A model generated the notes under the pieces. It was not told the DNA's origin and did not search any database. It saw nothing but the letters and a program-made list of their open reading frames with translations. A stretch of 34,400 nucleotides of DNA, taken from positions 1-34,400 of the forward strand of contig NZ_LXYE02000067.1 in NCBI RefSeq assembly GCF_001659685.2, in the 5' to 3' direction. This stretch comes from Labilibacter marinus. GTDB lineage: Bacteria > Bacteroidota > Bacteroidia > Bacteroidales > Marinilabiliaceae. Every line of letters begins with the position of its first letter. The stretch's first letter is position 1. Positions 1 through 7,127 of the stretch are shown here, piece after piece. Position numbers and translations under genes: made by a program.

Positions 1-159
1 AGTGGATAAAGGAATGGTAAAGGATATATCTTCATCCGTAGATATGGCATTTTGGCTATCAATGACTGGTGCATTATTTTGGGCATTAGCCGTAATTACA
101 GCTAACAAAGACAGTATCCCAATTAAGAAATAACGTTTCAATTCGGCAATTATATTCAT
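1..159 (-). CDS. Secreted tandem cadherin/Ig-like repeat surface protein, 5' end only
   Basis: This is the first 53 codons of a minus-strand gene that runs off the left edge; the frame is open throughout from an ATG at 157-159. The start MNIIAELKRYFLIGILSLLA followed by VITANAQ is a signal peptide with likely cleavage after ANA. The mature start, NNAPVI then ISTDEDISFTIPL, matches the opening of the 'Tandem-95'/cadherin-like repeats (NxAPxI...TxEDtxxxI) found in long secreted Bacteroidota proteins, often with a C-terminal sorting domain. The rest is outside the window, so total length, repeat number and function cannot be given. The secreted repeat class is fairly secure; an adhesin or surface-enzyme role is inference. 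Confidence 0.75.
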   Translation of the reverse strand, partial: MNIIAELKRYFLIGILSLLAVITANAQNNAPVIDSQNAISTDEDISFTIPLST

Positions 160-392
160 TGTACTTATTTTCTTTTAGTCCAGACAGTAAAAATACACTC
201 ATTGTTTTAGGTACAGCTTTAGTTTTTGACTAACCCTATTATTTTAATTATAAAAACAATGAATATTTTGAAACTATTTTACTATTCAGCAAAGGACGTA
301 TTGAAACTTAACAGACTTAATTGCGAATTAGGTTTTATTCATTTATCCGTGAAGATGAATTGCGATTAACAGAAGAAGAAAGTGTAGGACAT

Positions 393-427
393 AAAAAAAC
401 CGCTGTCAAACGTTTTGACAGCGGTTT
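393..427 (-). terminator. Intrinsic terminator with 14-bp stem
   Basis: Inverted repeat 397-410 / 414-427 (arm AAACCGCTGTCAAA) with a CGT loop; on the minus strand it is followed by a run of seven T. There is no T run on the plus-strand side, so it acts on minus-strand transcripts. Confidence 0.8.
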
Positions 428-463
428 CAATCTTTAACCAAACCTAACCCTAAACTATGAGTT
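393..463 (-). ncRNA. Candidate small RNA of about 70 nt ending in a strong terminator
   Basis: On the minus strand a promoter (TTG at 495-497, 19 bases, TATCTTTG at 468-475) is followed about 70 bases later by a near-ideal intrinsic terminator: 14-base arms 397-410 and 414-427 around a 3-base loop, then seven T (393-399 read on the minus strand). No credible reading frame lies between them. The intervening RNA is U- and G-rich with a GGUUAGGUUUGGUUA stretch. The layout fits a free-standing sRNA; it could also be a terminated leader of the minus-strand surface-protein gene starting at 159, with the hairpin as attenuator. I do not recognise an Rfam family. Confidence 0.55.
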
Positions 464-467
464 AATA

Positions 468-497
468 CAAAGATAAGAAAAACATCATTCAATGCAA
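468..497 (-). promoter_or_regulatory. Bacteroidota-type promoter of the small RNA
   Basis: Minus-strand TTG (495-497), exactly 19 bases of spacer, then TATCTTTG (468-475), a full match to the TAnnTTTG -7 consensus of Bacteroidota sigma factor. Predicted start of transcription is near 461-463. Confidence 0.65.
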
Positions 498-635
498 GTA
501 ATTTAATAAACAACGTGCATTTTTCAACTATTTAAAGGCCATGTTCAAAACTAATCAACACTTAATCCTCCCCCCTTACTTTCTGATATTTTTTTAGAAC
601 TTTTTACTAATTTGTACAAACACCCCTAAATTACA

Positions 636-665
636 TTGGATATATTTATTATAAAAGTATCTTTA
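636..665 (+). promoter_or_regulatory. Promoter of the oligopeptidase gene
   Basis: TTG at 636-638, a 19-base spacer and TATCTTTA at 658-665 (one mismatch to TAnnTTTG). Transcription would begin near 672, giving a very short leader before the ATG at 686. Confidence 0.55.
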
Positions 666-685
666 CTTATTGCAAACCTTAAAAA

Positions 686-2869
686 ATGATTATGCAGAAA
701 AAACAATTCCCCCTAGCAATTGCAGTTGTTATTTTTCTTTTTACCCACTGCACCAATATTAAAACACAACAATCCATGATTCCTTCAGAACTACCAGAAG
801 CTCCTATAGCAGCAAAGAAAGATTCTTTATTAACCTTTCATGATGACACAAGAGTAGATCCATATTTCTGGATGAGATTAACTGATGAGCAAAAAAATGC
901 GGATACGCCAGATCAACAGACCCAACAAGTATTGGATTATTTAAATTCGGAGAACGCATATACAGATTCTGTTATGAAGAATACGGATGAGTTACAGAAA
1001 AATCTATTCGACGAGATTGTTGGTCGCATAAAAAAAGATGACGAGTCGGTTCCATACTTCTCAAACGGCTACTGGTATTACGTAAAATATGAAGAAGGCA
1101 AAGAGTATCCTATTATATGTAGAAAAAAGGATTCTTTAGATAATACAGAGATCATTATTTTAAATGTAAACGAACTTGCTGAAGGCCATGAATATTATGC
1201 AGCCACTAGCCTAAGAGTTAGCGCAGATAACAAAATACTTGCCTTTAGCGAAGATACAGTAAGTAGAAGAATTTACACGGTTCGTTTTAAAAATTTAGAA
1301 ACAGGAGAGTTCTTAACTGATGAAATAGGAGGTGTCTCCGCAGGTGGCGCTTGGGCTAATGATAACAAGACTTTCTTTTATACTTCTAAAAACACGGTAT
1401 CATTACTAAGCGAAAAAATATGGCGTCACGAACTAGGCTCTCTTCAAAAAAATGATGTGATGGTATATCACGAAAAAGACCCTTCGTTTTACATTGGAGT
1501 ATATAAATCTAAATCGGATAAATATATTATCATCTCTGAAAGCAGCACCTTAGAAAGTGATTATCACATTCTGAATGCCAATGACCCTAGTGGTGACTTT
1601 AAACAATTTACACCTAAAATTGGAGAGCACGAATACTCCATTGATCATTTTGAGGATAAATTTTTCATTGTAACCAACCACAATGCCACTAACTTTAAAC
1701 TGATGGAAACTCCTGAGTCTTCAACAGAAATGAATAACTGGAAAGAAATAATTGCTCATCGAGAAGATGTACTATTAGAAGGAATTGACATTTTTAAAGA
1801 ACACCTTGTGATTAGCGAACGAAAGAATGCATTAAATCACATTCGTATTATAAATCAGAAAACAAAAGACGAGCACTATCTTAATTTCGGAGAAGAGGTA
1901 TATGTTACTTACACTTCAACAAATCCAGAATTTGATACACCCATTCTACGATATGGATATAGTTCATTAACTACTCCAAATTCAACGATTGATTACAACA
2001 TGGATACTAAATCCAAAGAAGTAAAGAAAGTAAGTGAGGTTGTTGGGGGCCATACGCCAGAAGATTACAAAGTAGAACGCCAATGGGCTAAATCTAGAGA
2101 TGGAGTTGATGTGCCTATTTCAATTGTTTACAAAAAAGGAACTAAGCTCGACGGTACTGCCCCTTTATTATTATATGCCTATGGCTCGTATGGCTCAACC
2201 GTTGACACATGGTTTAGCTCTACTCGTTTAAGCTTATTGGACAGAGGATTTATTTATGCGATCGCACACATTAGAGGTGGACAATCGATGGGACGCAAGT
2301 GGTATGATGATGGAAAAATGATGAAGAAAATAAATACTTTCAACGATTATATTGATTGCAGTAAGTATTTAATTGACTCAAAATATACATCTCCACAACA
2401 CTTATACGCTATGGGCGGAAGCGCTGGTGGTTTATTAATGGGAGCCATTGTTAATATGCAGCCTGACTTATATAATGGCGTTATAGCTGCCGTTCCTTTC
2501 GTTGATGTGGTATCCACCATGCTTGACGAAACGATTCCTCTGACCACAAATGAGTTTGATGAATGGGGAAATCCTAAAAACAAAGAATCATATGATTATA
2601 TGATGAAATACTCGCCGTACGATAATGTTAAAGCTCAACAATACCCAAATATGCTCATTACAACTGGGCTATTCGATTCACAGGTTCAATACTGGGAGCC
2701 TGCAAAATGGTTAGCAAAACTAAGAGATACAAAAGTTGACAACAACCTTTTAATAATGCACACGAACATGGAAGCTGGACACGGCGGAGCTTCTGGTCGC
2801 TTTAAGCGATATAAGGAAACTGCCTTGGAATATAGCTTTTTATTTATGCTGGAAGGAATAAATAAATAA
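686..2869 (+). CDS. ptrB: Oligopeptidase B-like S9 family peptidase, probable lipoprotein
   Basis: A serine peptidase of the prolyl oligopeptidase family (S9A), closest in motifs to oligopeptidase B, which cleaves short peptides after basic residues. The N-terminal half (about 70-440) has the repetitive beta pattern of the seven-bladed propeller that gates the active site; the C-terminal half is the alpha/beta hydrolase. The nucleophile is Ser579 in GGSAGGLLMG, with Asp664 (TTGLFDSQ) and His699 (EAGHGGASGR) completing the triad. At 727 residues it exceeds the roughly 690 of enterobacterial PtrB because of a leader MIMQKKQFPLAIAVVIFLF, then THC. Cys may be lipidated, although His before Cys is not a standard lipobox. 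It would then act on peptides in the periplasm. An alternative ATG lies at 692. It has its own promoter and terminator. Confidence 0.9.
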   Translation: MIMQKKQFPLAIAVVIFLFTHCTNIKTQQSMIPSELPEAPIAAKKDSLLTFHDDTRVDPYFWMRLTDEQKNADTPDQQTQQVLDYLNSENAYTDSVMKNTDELQKNLFDEIVGRIKKDDESVPYFSNGYWYYVKYEEGKEYPIICRKKDSLDNTEIIILNVNELAEGHEYYAATSLRVSADNKILAFSEDTVSRRIYTVRFKNLETGEFLTDEIGGVSAGGAWANDNKTFFYTSKNTVSLLSEKIWRHELGSLQKNDVMVYHEKDPSFYIGVYKSKSDKYIIISESSTLESDYHILNANDPSGDFKQFTPKIGEHEYSIDHFEDKFFIVTNHNATNFKLMETPESSTEMNNWKEIIAHREDVLLEGIDIFKEHLVISERKNALNHIRIINQKTKDEHYLNFGEEVYVTYTSTNPEFDTPILRYGYSSLTTPNSTIDYNMDTKSKEVKKVSEVVGGHTPEDYKVERQWAKSRDGVDVPISIVYKKGTKLDGTAPLLLYAYGSYGSTVDTWFSSTRLSLLDRGFIYAIAHIRGGQSMGRKWYDDGKMMKKINTFNDYIDCSKYLIDSKYTSPQHLYAMGGSAGGLLMGAIVNMQPDLYNGVIAAVPFVDVVSTMLDETIPLTTNEFDEWGNPKNKESYDYMMKYSPYDNVKAQQYPNMLITTGLFDSQVQYWEPAKWLAKLRDTKVDNNLLIMHTNMEAGHGGASGRFKRYKETALEYSFLFMLEGINK

Positions 2870-2894
2870 ATAATAACACAATGAAAATATATGA

Positions 2895-2920
2895 AAGTCA
2901 CCTTAGGGTGGCTTTTTTTT
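2895..2920 (+). terminator. Intrinsic terminator after the peptidase
   Basis: Arms 2895-2902 and 2907-2914 (AAGTCACC/GGTGGCTT, one G-U pair) with a four-base loop, followed by an eight-T run (2913-2920). Confidence 0.85.
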
Positions 2921-2984
2921 GCACTCTACTGGATTGTTTTATGCCAATACCTTAACTTACCTAAAACTTAAAACATACTTTATT

Positions 2985-3665
2985 ATGCAAACACTAGTGC
3001 ACACTCCAAGTATAAAACTTGAAGAAAGTATAATATACTACAAGTCTCTTGGGTATGAACAAGTAAACCCCAGTAAGCCTATTTTATCAGATGGCAAATT
3101 CCTCATTGAAATAAACCCAAACAAACATGCCAGAGTTGGAATTAAAATCATAAAAGAGAGCTGGCAGGCAGAAATTGAACAACTCAATACAGAAAAATTT
3201 GAAATTGAAAATGGATATCTAATTAGAGATAATAATGGTGTATGGATATATTTAATTGAAGATAAAGATCTAAAGATTGATATTATTCCTAATCAAAAGG
3301 AGAGTTATCTTGGCAAATTTATGGGTATCAGTATAGAAACCACTTCTTTTGAAAAGTCGATAGATTTCTGGAGTAAACTTGGCTTTGTTCAGGTGAGTGG
3401 GGCAATTGAACAAGGTTGGGTAGTAATAGCTAATGCCGATGGGTTTGCAATAAGTTTTATGCTTCCTCTAAGCTGTCCACATTCTTTTACAAATCCTTCC
3501 ATGACCTTCTTCAATGGAGGAAATAACTTAGAGAATATTGCCAAAATAAAAGAAGCTGCCATTCCTATAAAAGAAGAAATTACAGCATTTAATAAGGAAG
3601 GAATCGTTGATAATGTAATCATTCAAGATCCTGGAGAATATGCTATGTTTATCTTTAACGATTAA
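2985..3665 (+). CDS. Two-module VOC (glyoxalase/bleomycin-resistance fold) protein
   Basis: A 226-residue cytoplasmic protein with two VOC-type beta-alpha-beta-beta-beta modules, about residues 1-105 and 108-226. The second is the clearer one: GISIETTSFEKSIDFWSKLGF is the usual first strand and helix, and DPGEYAMFIFND the closing strand. The family holds metal-dependent lyases, dioxygenases and resistance proteins; conserved metal ligands (His/Glu) are not obvious, so no reaction is assigned. The start is taken at ATG 2985. The frame extends upstream only to a TTG inside the preceding terminator, which cannot be the true start. It stands alone between two terminators. Confidence 0.7.
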   Translation: MQTLVHTPSIKLEESIIYYKSLGYEQVNPSKPILSDGKFLIEINPNKHARVGIKIIKESWQAEIEQLNTEKFEIENGYLIRDNNGVWIYLIEDKDLKIDIIPNQKESYLGKFMGISIETTSFEKSIDFWSKLGFVQVSGAIEQGWVVIANADGFAISFMLPLSCPHSFTNPSMTFFNGGNNLENIAKIKEAAIPIKEEITAFNKEGIVDNVIIQDPGEYAMFIFND

Positions 3666-3701
3666 CTATATTGTCTGTTAACAACACAATAAAATAGAAA
3701 C

Positions 3702-3731
3702 ATAAAAGCCACTCATTTGAGTGGCTTTTAT
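3702..3731. terminator. Bidirectional terminator between convergent genes
   Basis: Near-perfect inverted repeat, arms 3702-3715 and 3718-3731 (core AAAAGCCACTCA/TGAGTGGCTTTT). Each arm ends in a T run on one strand, so it serves both the plus-strand VOC gene and the minus-strand DUF3127 gene. Confidence 0.85.
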
Positions 3732-3739
3732 TATCTTAA

Positions 3740-4114
3740 TTAAAATGGTAAATCTTCGTTATCTCCTGCTGGAGGAACTTCAGCCTCAGTAAATGGCGGT
3801 GGAGGTGTGCCTGGGTCTGCAGACGCTTGAACCTTCTCTAATCTCCATGCTTCAAGATTTGAAAAGTAGTTTACCTTTCCATCTTTTTCCCACTTACGAC
3901 CTCTAACATTAAAAGAAACCTTTACGGGCTCTCCTAAATTAAATGGATCTAATTGCGCACAACGATCTTGCGTTAACTGAAATTTAATAAAATCATTCCA
4001 GTCTGAATTACGCTCGTTCATTACTTCTACTACAAATTCTCTCTTTTTAAAGGATGCGCTAATAGATTGCTCATCATCCTTTACAATTAAATTTCCTACT
4101 AATTCAAAGTTCAT
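3740..4114 (-). CDS. DUF3127 protein with SSB-like acidic C-terminal tip
   Basis: A 124-residue cytoplasmic protein of the DUF3127 family, which is common in Bacteroidota. Residues 1-95 form a compact beta-rich domain (MNFELVGNLIVK; FKKREFVVE; VKVSFNVRGRKW; YFSNLEAWRLEKV) that reads like an OB fold. Residues 96-117 are a Pro-rich linker. The protein ends DNEDLPF, very like the acidic, hydrophobic tip of single-strand DNA-binding protein (DDDIPF in E. coli) that recruits repair and replication proteins. The family name is confident; the DNA-binding idea is inference from fold pattern and tail. It lies 19 bases downstream of the cyclophilin gene and is probably co-transcribed with it. Confidence 0.85.
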   Translation of the reverse strand: MNFELVGNLIVKDDEQSISASFKKREFVVEVMNERNSDWNDFIKFQLTQDRCAQLDPFNLGEPVKVSFNVRGRKWEKDGKVNYFSNLEAWRLEKVQASADPGTPPPPFTEAEVPPAGDNEDLPF

Positions 4115-4133
4115 CTATCCTAATTGTAAATGG

Positions 4134-4595
4134 TTATTCCTCTATAATTTTAATAGTCTCTATTCCGTCTCCAGCTTCAATGGCATCAATCACATCTAAA
4201 CCTTCATAAACCATTCCAAAACAAGTATGGTTACCATCTAAATGAGCGGTATTAGTACGGCTATGACAAACAAAAAACTGAGAACCTCCTGTGTTTCTTC
4301 CTGCATGTGCCATAGATAAAACACCTCTATCATGATACTGTTTATCTCCACTCGTTTCGCAATCGATGCTATAACCAGGACCGCCAGTGCCTGCTCTAGA
4401 GCTACTAGGATCTTTTGAATGAGGACATCCTCCTTGAATTACAAAATCAGGAATTACTCGATGAAAAGCTAATCCATCATAAAATCCTTCTTTGGCTAGT
4501 TTCACAAAGTTCTCTACTGTTTTAGGAGTTTCTTTCTCATATAACTCCAATTTCATCACCCCTTTTTCGGTATGTATTTCTGCTTTTATCATCAT
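4134..4595 (-). CDS. Cyclophilin-type peptidyl-prolyl cis-trans isomerase
   Basis: A 153-residue single-domain cyclophilin that speeds cis-trans isomerisation of peptide bonds before proline. Family signatures in order: the N-terminal strands ([19 protein letters not shown]), [13 protein letters not shown] with catalytic Arg46, then [19 protein letters not shown] and [20 protein letters not shown]. There is no signal peptide, so it is cytoplasmic. It is close to the size of E. coli PpiB. A second ATG one codon later (4592) is equally possible. A good promoter lies just upstream (4622-4651), and the DUF3127 gene follows after 19 bases. Confidence 0.95.
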   Translation of the reverse strand: MMIKAEIHTEKGVMKLELYEKETPKTVENFVKLAKEGFYDGLAFHRVIPDFVIQGGCPHSKDPSSSRAGTGGPGYSIDCETSGDKQYHDRGVLSMAHAGRNTGGSQFFVCHSRTNTAHLDGNHTCFGMVYEGLDVIDAIEAGDGIETIKIIEE

Positions 4596-4621
4596 TCAAA
4601 TGGTTTAATTTTTAAGCGGAA

Positions 4622-4651
4622 CAAAGGTACAATTTAATGTAGCTATTTCAA
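4622..4651 (-). promoter_or_regulatory. Promoter of the cyclophilin-DUF3127 operon
   Basis: Minus-strand TTG (4649-4651), exactly 19 bases, then TACCTTTG (4622-4629), a full match to the Bacteroidota consensus. The predicted start of transcription is near 4615, about 20 bases before the ATG. Confidence 0.7.
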
Positions 4652-4693
4652 ATTTGAATTTGTTTTTACATCAACTTAGGAAGGTTGTTCGCA

Positions 4694-4720
4694 TAAAAAA
4701 AGAGGACCTAAGCCCTCTTT
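4694..4720 (-). terminator. Terminator of the FKBP gene pair
   Basis: Arms 4699-4705 and 4714-4720 (AAAGAGG/CCTCTTT); on the minus strand the hairpin is followed by a T run (4694-4701). It separates the FKBP pair from the cyclophilin operon. Confidence 0.8.
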
Positions 4721-4756
4721 TATCTGATAATCTAATATTTTGAAAGTAACTTATAA

Positions 4757-5566
4757 TTACTTTTCGATATCTAATAATTCAACTTCGAATACTAAAAGTT
4801 GCATAGGGCCAATTTGTGCACCAGAACCTCTCATACCGTAAGCTAAGTTACCTGGGATATAAACTTTATATTTAGACCCAACAGGCATTAATTGTAATAC
4901 TTCAGTCCAACCTGGAATAACTTGAGTTACACCAAATGAAGTTGGCTCACCTCTATCAACAGAGCTATCAAATACAGTTCCATCCAATAATGAACCATGG
5001 TAATGAACTTTTACTTTATCTTCAGTTGTTGGCTTAGCACCATTTCCTGCTTTTAAAACTTCGTATTGTAATCCACTTGCAGTAGTAACAACGCCATCTT
5101 TTTTACCATTTTCTGATAAAAACTCTTCACCTGCTTTTTTGTTATCGTAAGCTGGCATTCCTGGCTTCATATTTTTACGCTCTTGTCCTGCTTGGAAAGC
5201 AGCTTGTAAGTACGCATTTGCACTTTCTTGATCGAAAGCACCATCTTTTTCTCCTACTAAAGAGTTAATAAATCCAGTTTTCATAGCATCATAGTTAATG
5301 CTGTCGAAACTTTGAGATAGACCTTCTTTCATTTGACTAGAAAGCTCAGCATTTACGTATGCTGCGGCTAAAGCTTTTGTATCAATTGAATCAAAAGGAC
5401 CTTTAAACTGCTGCTTCATACCTTCAGCATTTAAAAGACCTAAAGCATAACCAATACTATCCGCTTCGCTTTTAAGCTCAATTTTTTTAACACTTGGAGC
5501 TTGGGTACAAGAAACAGCCAATAAAGCTGCTGCACCTAATCCTAAAATAAGATTTTTAATTTGCAT
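4757..5566 (-). CDS. FKBP-type peptidyl-prolyl isomerase lipoprotein (Mip/FkpA-like)
   Basis: A 269-residue proline isomerase of the FKBP class exported as a lipoprotein: [20 protein letters not shown] has a lipobox LAVSC with Cys20. Residues 30-150 form the helical FKBP_N dimerisation region ([15 protein letters not shown] and later repeats). Residues 160-269 are the FKBP_C catalytic domain with [41 protein letters not shown] and [14 protein letters not shown]. Expected role is folding of periplasmic and outer-membrane proteins. It lies 16 bases downstream of a shorter cytoplasmic paralogue and likely shares its transcript; a terminator follows. Confidence 0.93.
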   Translation of the reverse strand: MQIKNLILGLGAAALLAVSCTQAPSVKKIELKSEADSIGYALGLLNAEGMKQQFKGPFDSIDTKALAAAYVNAELSSQMKEGLSQSFDSINYDAMKTGFINSLVGEKDGAFDQESANAYLQAAFQAGQERKNMKPGMPAYDNKKAGEEFLSENGKKDGVVTTASGLQYEVLKAGNGAKPTTEDKVKVHYHGSLLDGTVFDSSVDRGEPTSFGVTQVIPGWTEVLQLMPVGSKYKVYIPGNLAYGMRGSGAQIGPMQLLVFEVELLDIEK

Positions 5567-5582
5567 GGTTTATTTTGTATGA

Positions 5583-6167
5583 TTAAACAATCTCTAATAA
5601 TTCTACTTCAAAAACTAAAGAGGTATGTGGTCCTATATCCTGACCAGCACCTTGCTCACCGTAAGCTAAGTTTGAAGGAATAAATAATTTCCACTTAGAA
5701 CCTAATGGCATTAATTGTAAAGCTTCAACCCAACCAGCAATAACACCGTTTACTGGGAATGTAGCAGGCTCACCTCTTTGAACCGAGCTATCAAAAACTT
5801 TTCCATCAATTAAAGTACCGTGATAATGACATTTTACATTATCTGTAGCTGCAGGTTTTTCACCAGTACCTTCAGTCATTATTTCATACTGTAATCCACT
5901 CTCTAAAGTAACAACACCATCCCTTTTTGCATTCTCAGCTAAAAACTCTTGTCCAGCTTTAATATTAGCTTCAAACTGTTTGCCTTGTATAGCAGTAAAA
6001 AATTCGTTGATAATTGTATTAGCTTCTTCTGGAGCGATTTCTGGTTGTGCAGCTTCTAATTGGTGCTTCACCCCTCTTGCAAACGCCTCAATATCAAGTT
6101 CAGCAACACCCGAATTTTGAAGATTTCCGGCAATGCTTAATCCTAATGAATAACTTAACTTTTCCAT
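5583..6167 (-). CDS. Cytoplasmic FKBP-type peptidyl-prolyl isomerase
   Basis: A 194-residue FKBP-class isomerase without a signal peptide, hence cytoplasmic. A short helical FKBP_N segment (residues 1-80, starting MEKLSYSLGLSIAGNLQ) precedes the FKBP_C domain (about 90-194) with VKCHYHGTLIDGKVFDSS, VIAGWVEALQLMPLGSKWKL and LAYGEQGAGQDIGP. It is a clear paralogue of the lipoprotein FKBP immediately downstream; the C-terminal halves match motif for motif. The pair looks like a duplication in which one copy gained export and a longer N-domain. Confidence 0.93.
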   Translation of the reverse strand: MEKLSYSLGLSIAGNLQNSGVAELDIEAFARGVKHQLEAAQPEIAPEEANTIINEFFTAIQGKQFEANIKAGQEFLAENAKRDGVVTLESGLQYEIMTEGTGEKPAATDNVKCHYHGTLIDGKVFDSSVQRGEPATFPVNGVIAGWVEALQLMPLGSKWKLFIPSNLAYGEQGAGQDIGPHTSLVFEVELLEIV

Positions 6168-6197
6168 CTATTTATGTAATATATTTTTAAACGATGG

Positions 6198-6228
6198 CGA
6201 ATATAGTTCTTTACCCAATGGAAAACAA
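6198..6228 (-). promoter_or_regulatory. Promoter of the FKBP pair
   Basis: Minus-strand TTG (6226-6228), 20-base spacer, TATATTCG (6198-6205), one mismatch to TAnnTTTG. It lies about 30 bases upstream of the ATG at 6167. Confidence 0.5.
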
Positions 6229-6346
6229 ACGCATACAAATTCTTTAACTTGGCTTTAACGAAATTCTATAAAAGAAATAATCATGCTCTATCCGATTTTT
6301 TCGTACTTCCATACAGTTCATCACATAAACTAGGCCTTAAAGACAT

Positions 6347-6379
6347 AAAAAAGCCGCATTAAAAATGAATAATGCAGCT
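6347..6379 (-). terminator. Terminator of the four-helix membrane protein gene
   Basis: Arms 6352-6361 and 6370-6379 (AGCCGCATTA/TAATGCAGCT, one wobble) with a minus-strand T run (6347-6352), just past the stop codon at 6407. Confidence 0.8.
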
Positions 6380-6406
6380 TAAATATTCTAATATGAGTTG
6401 TTCGAA

Positions 6407-6826
6407 TTAACTAAATACAAGTACCGCCAGTATCAATACTACAACCCCTAAAAATAGGTTTAGCGTATTTATTTTACTAACAGATGAAAACGTTTTTTCA
6501 GAAGGCTCTTTTTTAGCTTTTTTAGCCTTAATACTAAGCAGCACTAAAACCACTAACAACACTACTACAATAGATAACTTAGCAACTAATAACGGCATTA
6601 CTCCTAAAGCGGCCCAATATGGGGTCATTAGATATCCTCCTGTAATAATTAATAAGGTTAAACCTCCTTTTCCTAAATAATTCAGCGTAAGTAAAGCACT
6701 ATTTACCTTAAGCTTATCTGAAGTTTCTAATTTATTAGCTACTTTATTTAATACAAAGGCTGATAAGGCTGCTCCGATAAAGATTGCTACGGACAACAGA
6801 TGTATAATTAACATTGGATTTCTCAT
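6407..6826 (-). CDS. Small four-helix inner-membrane protein, function unknown
   Basis: A 139-residue protein with four predicted membrane helices: about residues 5-27 (LIIHLLSVAIFIGAALSAF), 50-70, 75-100 and 118-139, joined by short loops; a Lys-rich loop (IKAKKAKKEPSEK) between helices 3 and 4 should face the cytoplasm. The His in the first helix followed by a small-residue GA pattern recalls CopD/DUF2269-type membrane proteins, some of which bind haem, but the match is too weak to name it so. It is flanked by its own terminator and by non-coding repeats, so it appears monocistronic. Confidence 0.7.
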   Translation of the reverse strand: MRNPMLIIHLLSVAIFIGAALSAFVLNKVANKLETSDKLKVNSALLTLNYLGKGGLTLLIITGGYLMTPYWAALGVMPLLVAKLSIVVVLLVVLVLLSIKAKKAKKEPSEKTFSSVSKINTLNLFLGVVVLILAVLVFS

Positions 6827-6930
6827 GATACAGTTTTAAATGTTTAGTTATTCAAACCCATAAAGTAGTAAATTGTTTATCAGGCTTTGCCAAACTCTAG
6901 CACCATACGTACATTATGTTTCCCAGACAC

Positions 6931-6983
6931 CTTGGAAGCCTAATGAAGTATACCCTGGGAGCCTAGTGAGGTACACCTTGGGA
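6931..6983. repeat. Degenerate 23-bp tandem repeat, about 2.3 copies
   Basis: Unit 1 is 6931-6953 and unit 2 is 6954-6976; they agree at most positions (shared core GCCTA-TGA-GTA-AC), and a third unit begins CTTGGGA at 6977 and then decays. The array is enclosed by an 8-bp perfect inverted repeat (6932-6939/6988-6995). Confidence 0.6.
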
Positions 6984-7073
6984 CTATGCTTCCAATGCCT
7001 ATGGAACTGTACTGGCCATATTATAATTAGTCATATTGAAAAAATACAATGTCGCAACTACACTTTCATATAC

Positions 7074-7102
7074 AAAAAAGCACCCTCGACATGAAGGTGC
7101 TT
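7074..7102 (-). terminator. Terminator of the acyl-CoA carboxylase genes
   Basis: Arms 7078-7084 and 7096-7102 (AAGCACC/GGTGCTT) with a minus-strand T run (7074-7079), downstream of the biotin carrier gene. Confidence 0.8.
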
Positions 7103-7127
7103 AATATCTCTTAGCATTAATATCAAA

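Larger units (their letters stand above)
160..685. other. 526-bp intergenic region with sRNA and promoters, no protein gene
   Basis: Between the divergent surface-protein and peptidase genes. It contains the sRNA unit (393-497), the peptidase promoter (636-665), a small inverted repeat (TTAGT/ACTAA, about 218-232) and a direct repeat of AATTGCGA (319-326 and 358-365). A 36-codon frame at 259-369 has no support as a gene. Confidence 0.5.
6827..7127. other. 301-bp non-coding region with 23-bp repeats
   Basis: It holds the 23-bp repeats (6931-6983), the 8-bp inverted arms TTGGAAGC (6932-6939) and GCTTCCAA (6988-6995), and the carboxylase terminator (7074-7102). A 73-codon plus-strand frame runs through the repeats, but the 23-base unit is not a multiple of three and nothing supports translation. 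Confidence 0.5.

Noticed and set aside
259-369. 36-codon plus-strand frame upstream of the sRNA
   Set aside because: No promoter, ribosome-binding site or recognisable composition; short frames this long are expected by chance in AT-rich sequence.
2919-2984. Upstream TTG start for the VOC protein
   Set aside because: It lies within the T run of the preceding terminator; ATG 2985 begins the recognisable domain.
6873-7094. 73-codon plus-strand frame
   Set aside because: Runs through 23-bp repeats and into the carboxylase terminator; no start signals and an odd residue mix.
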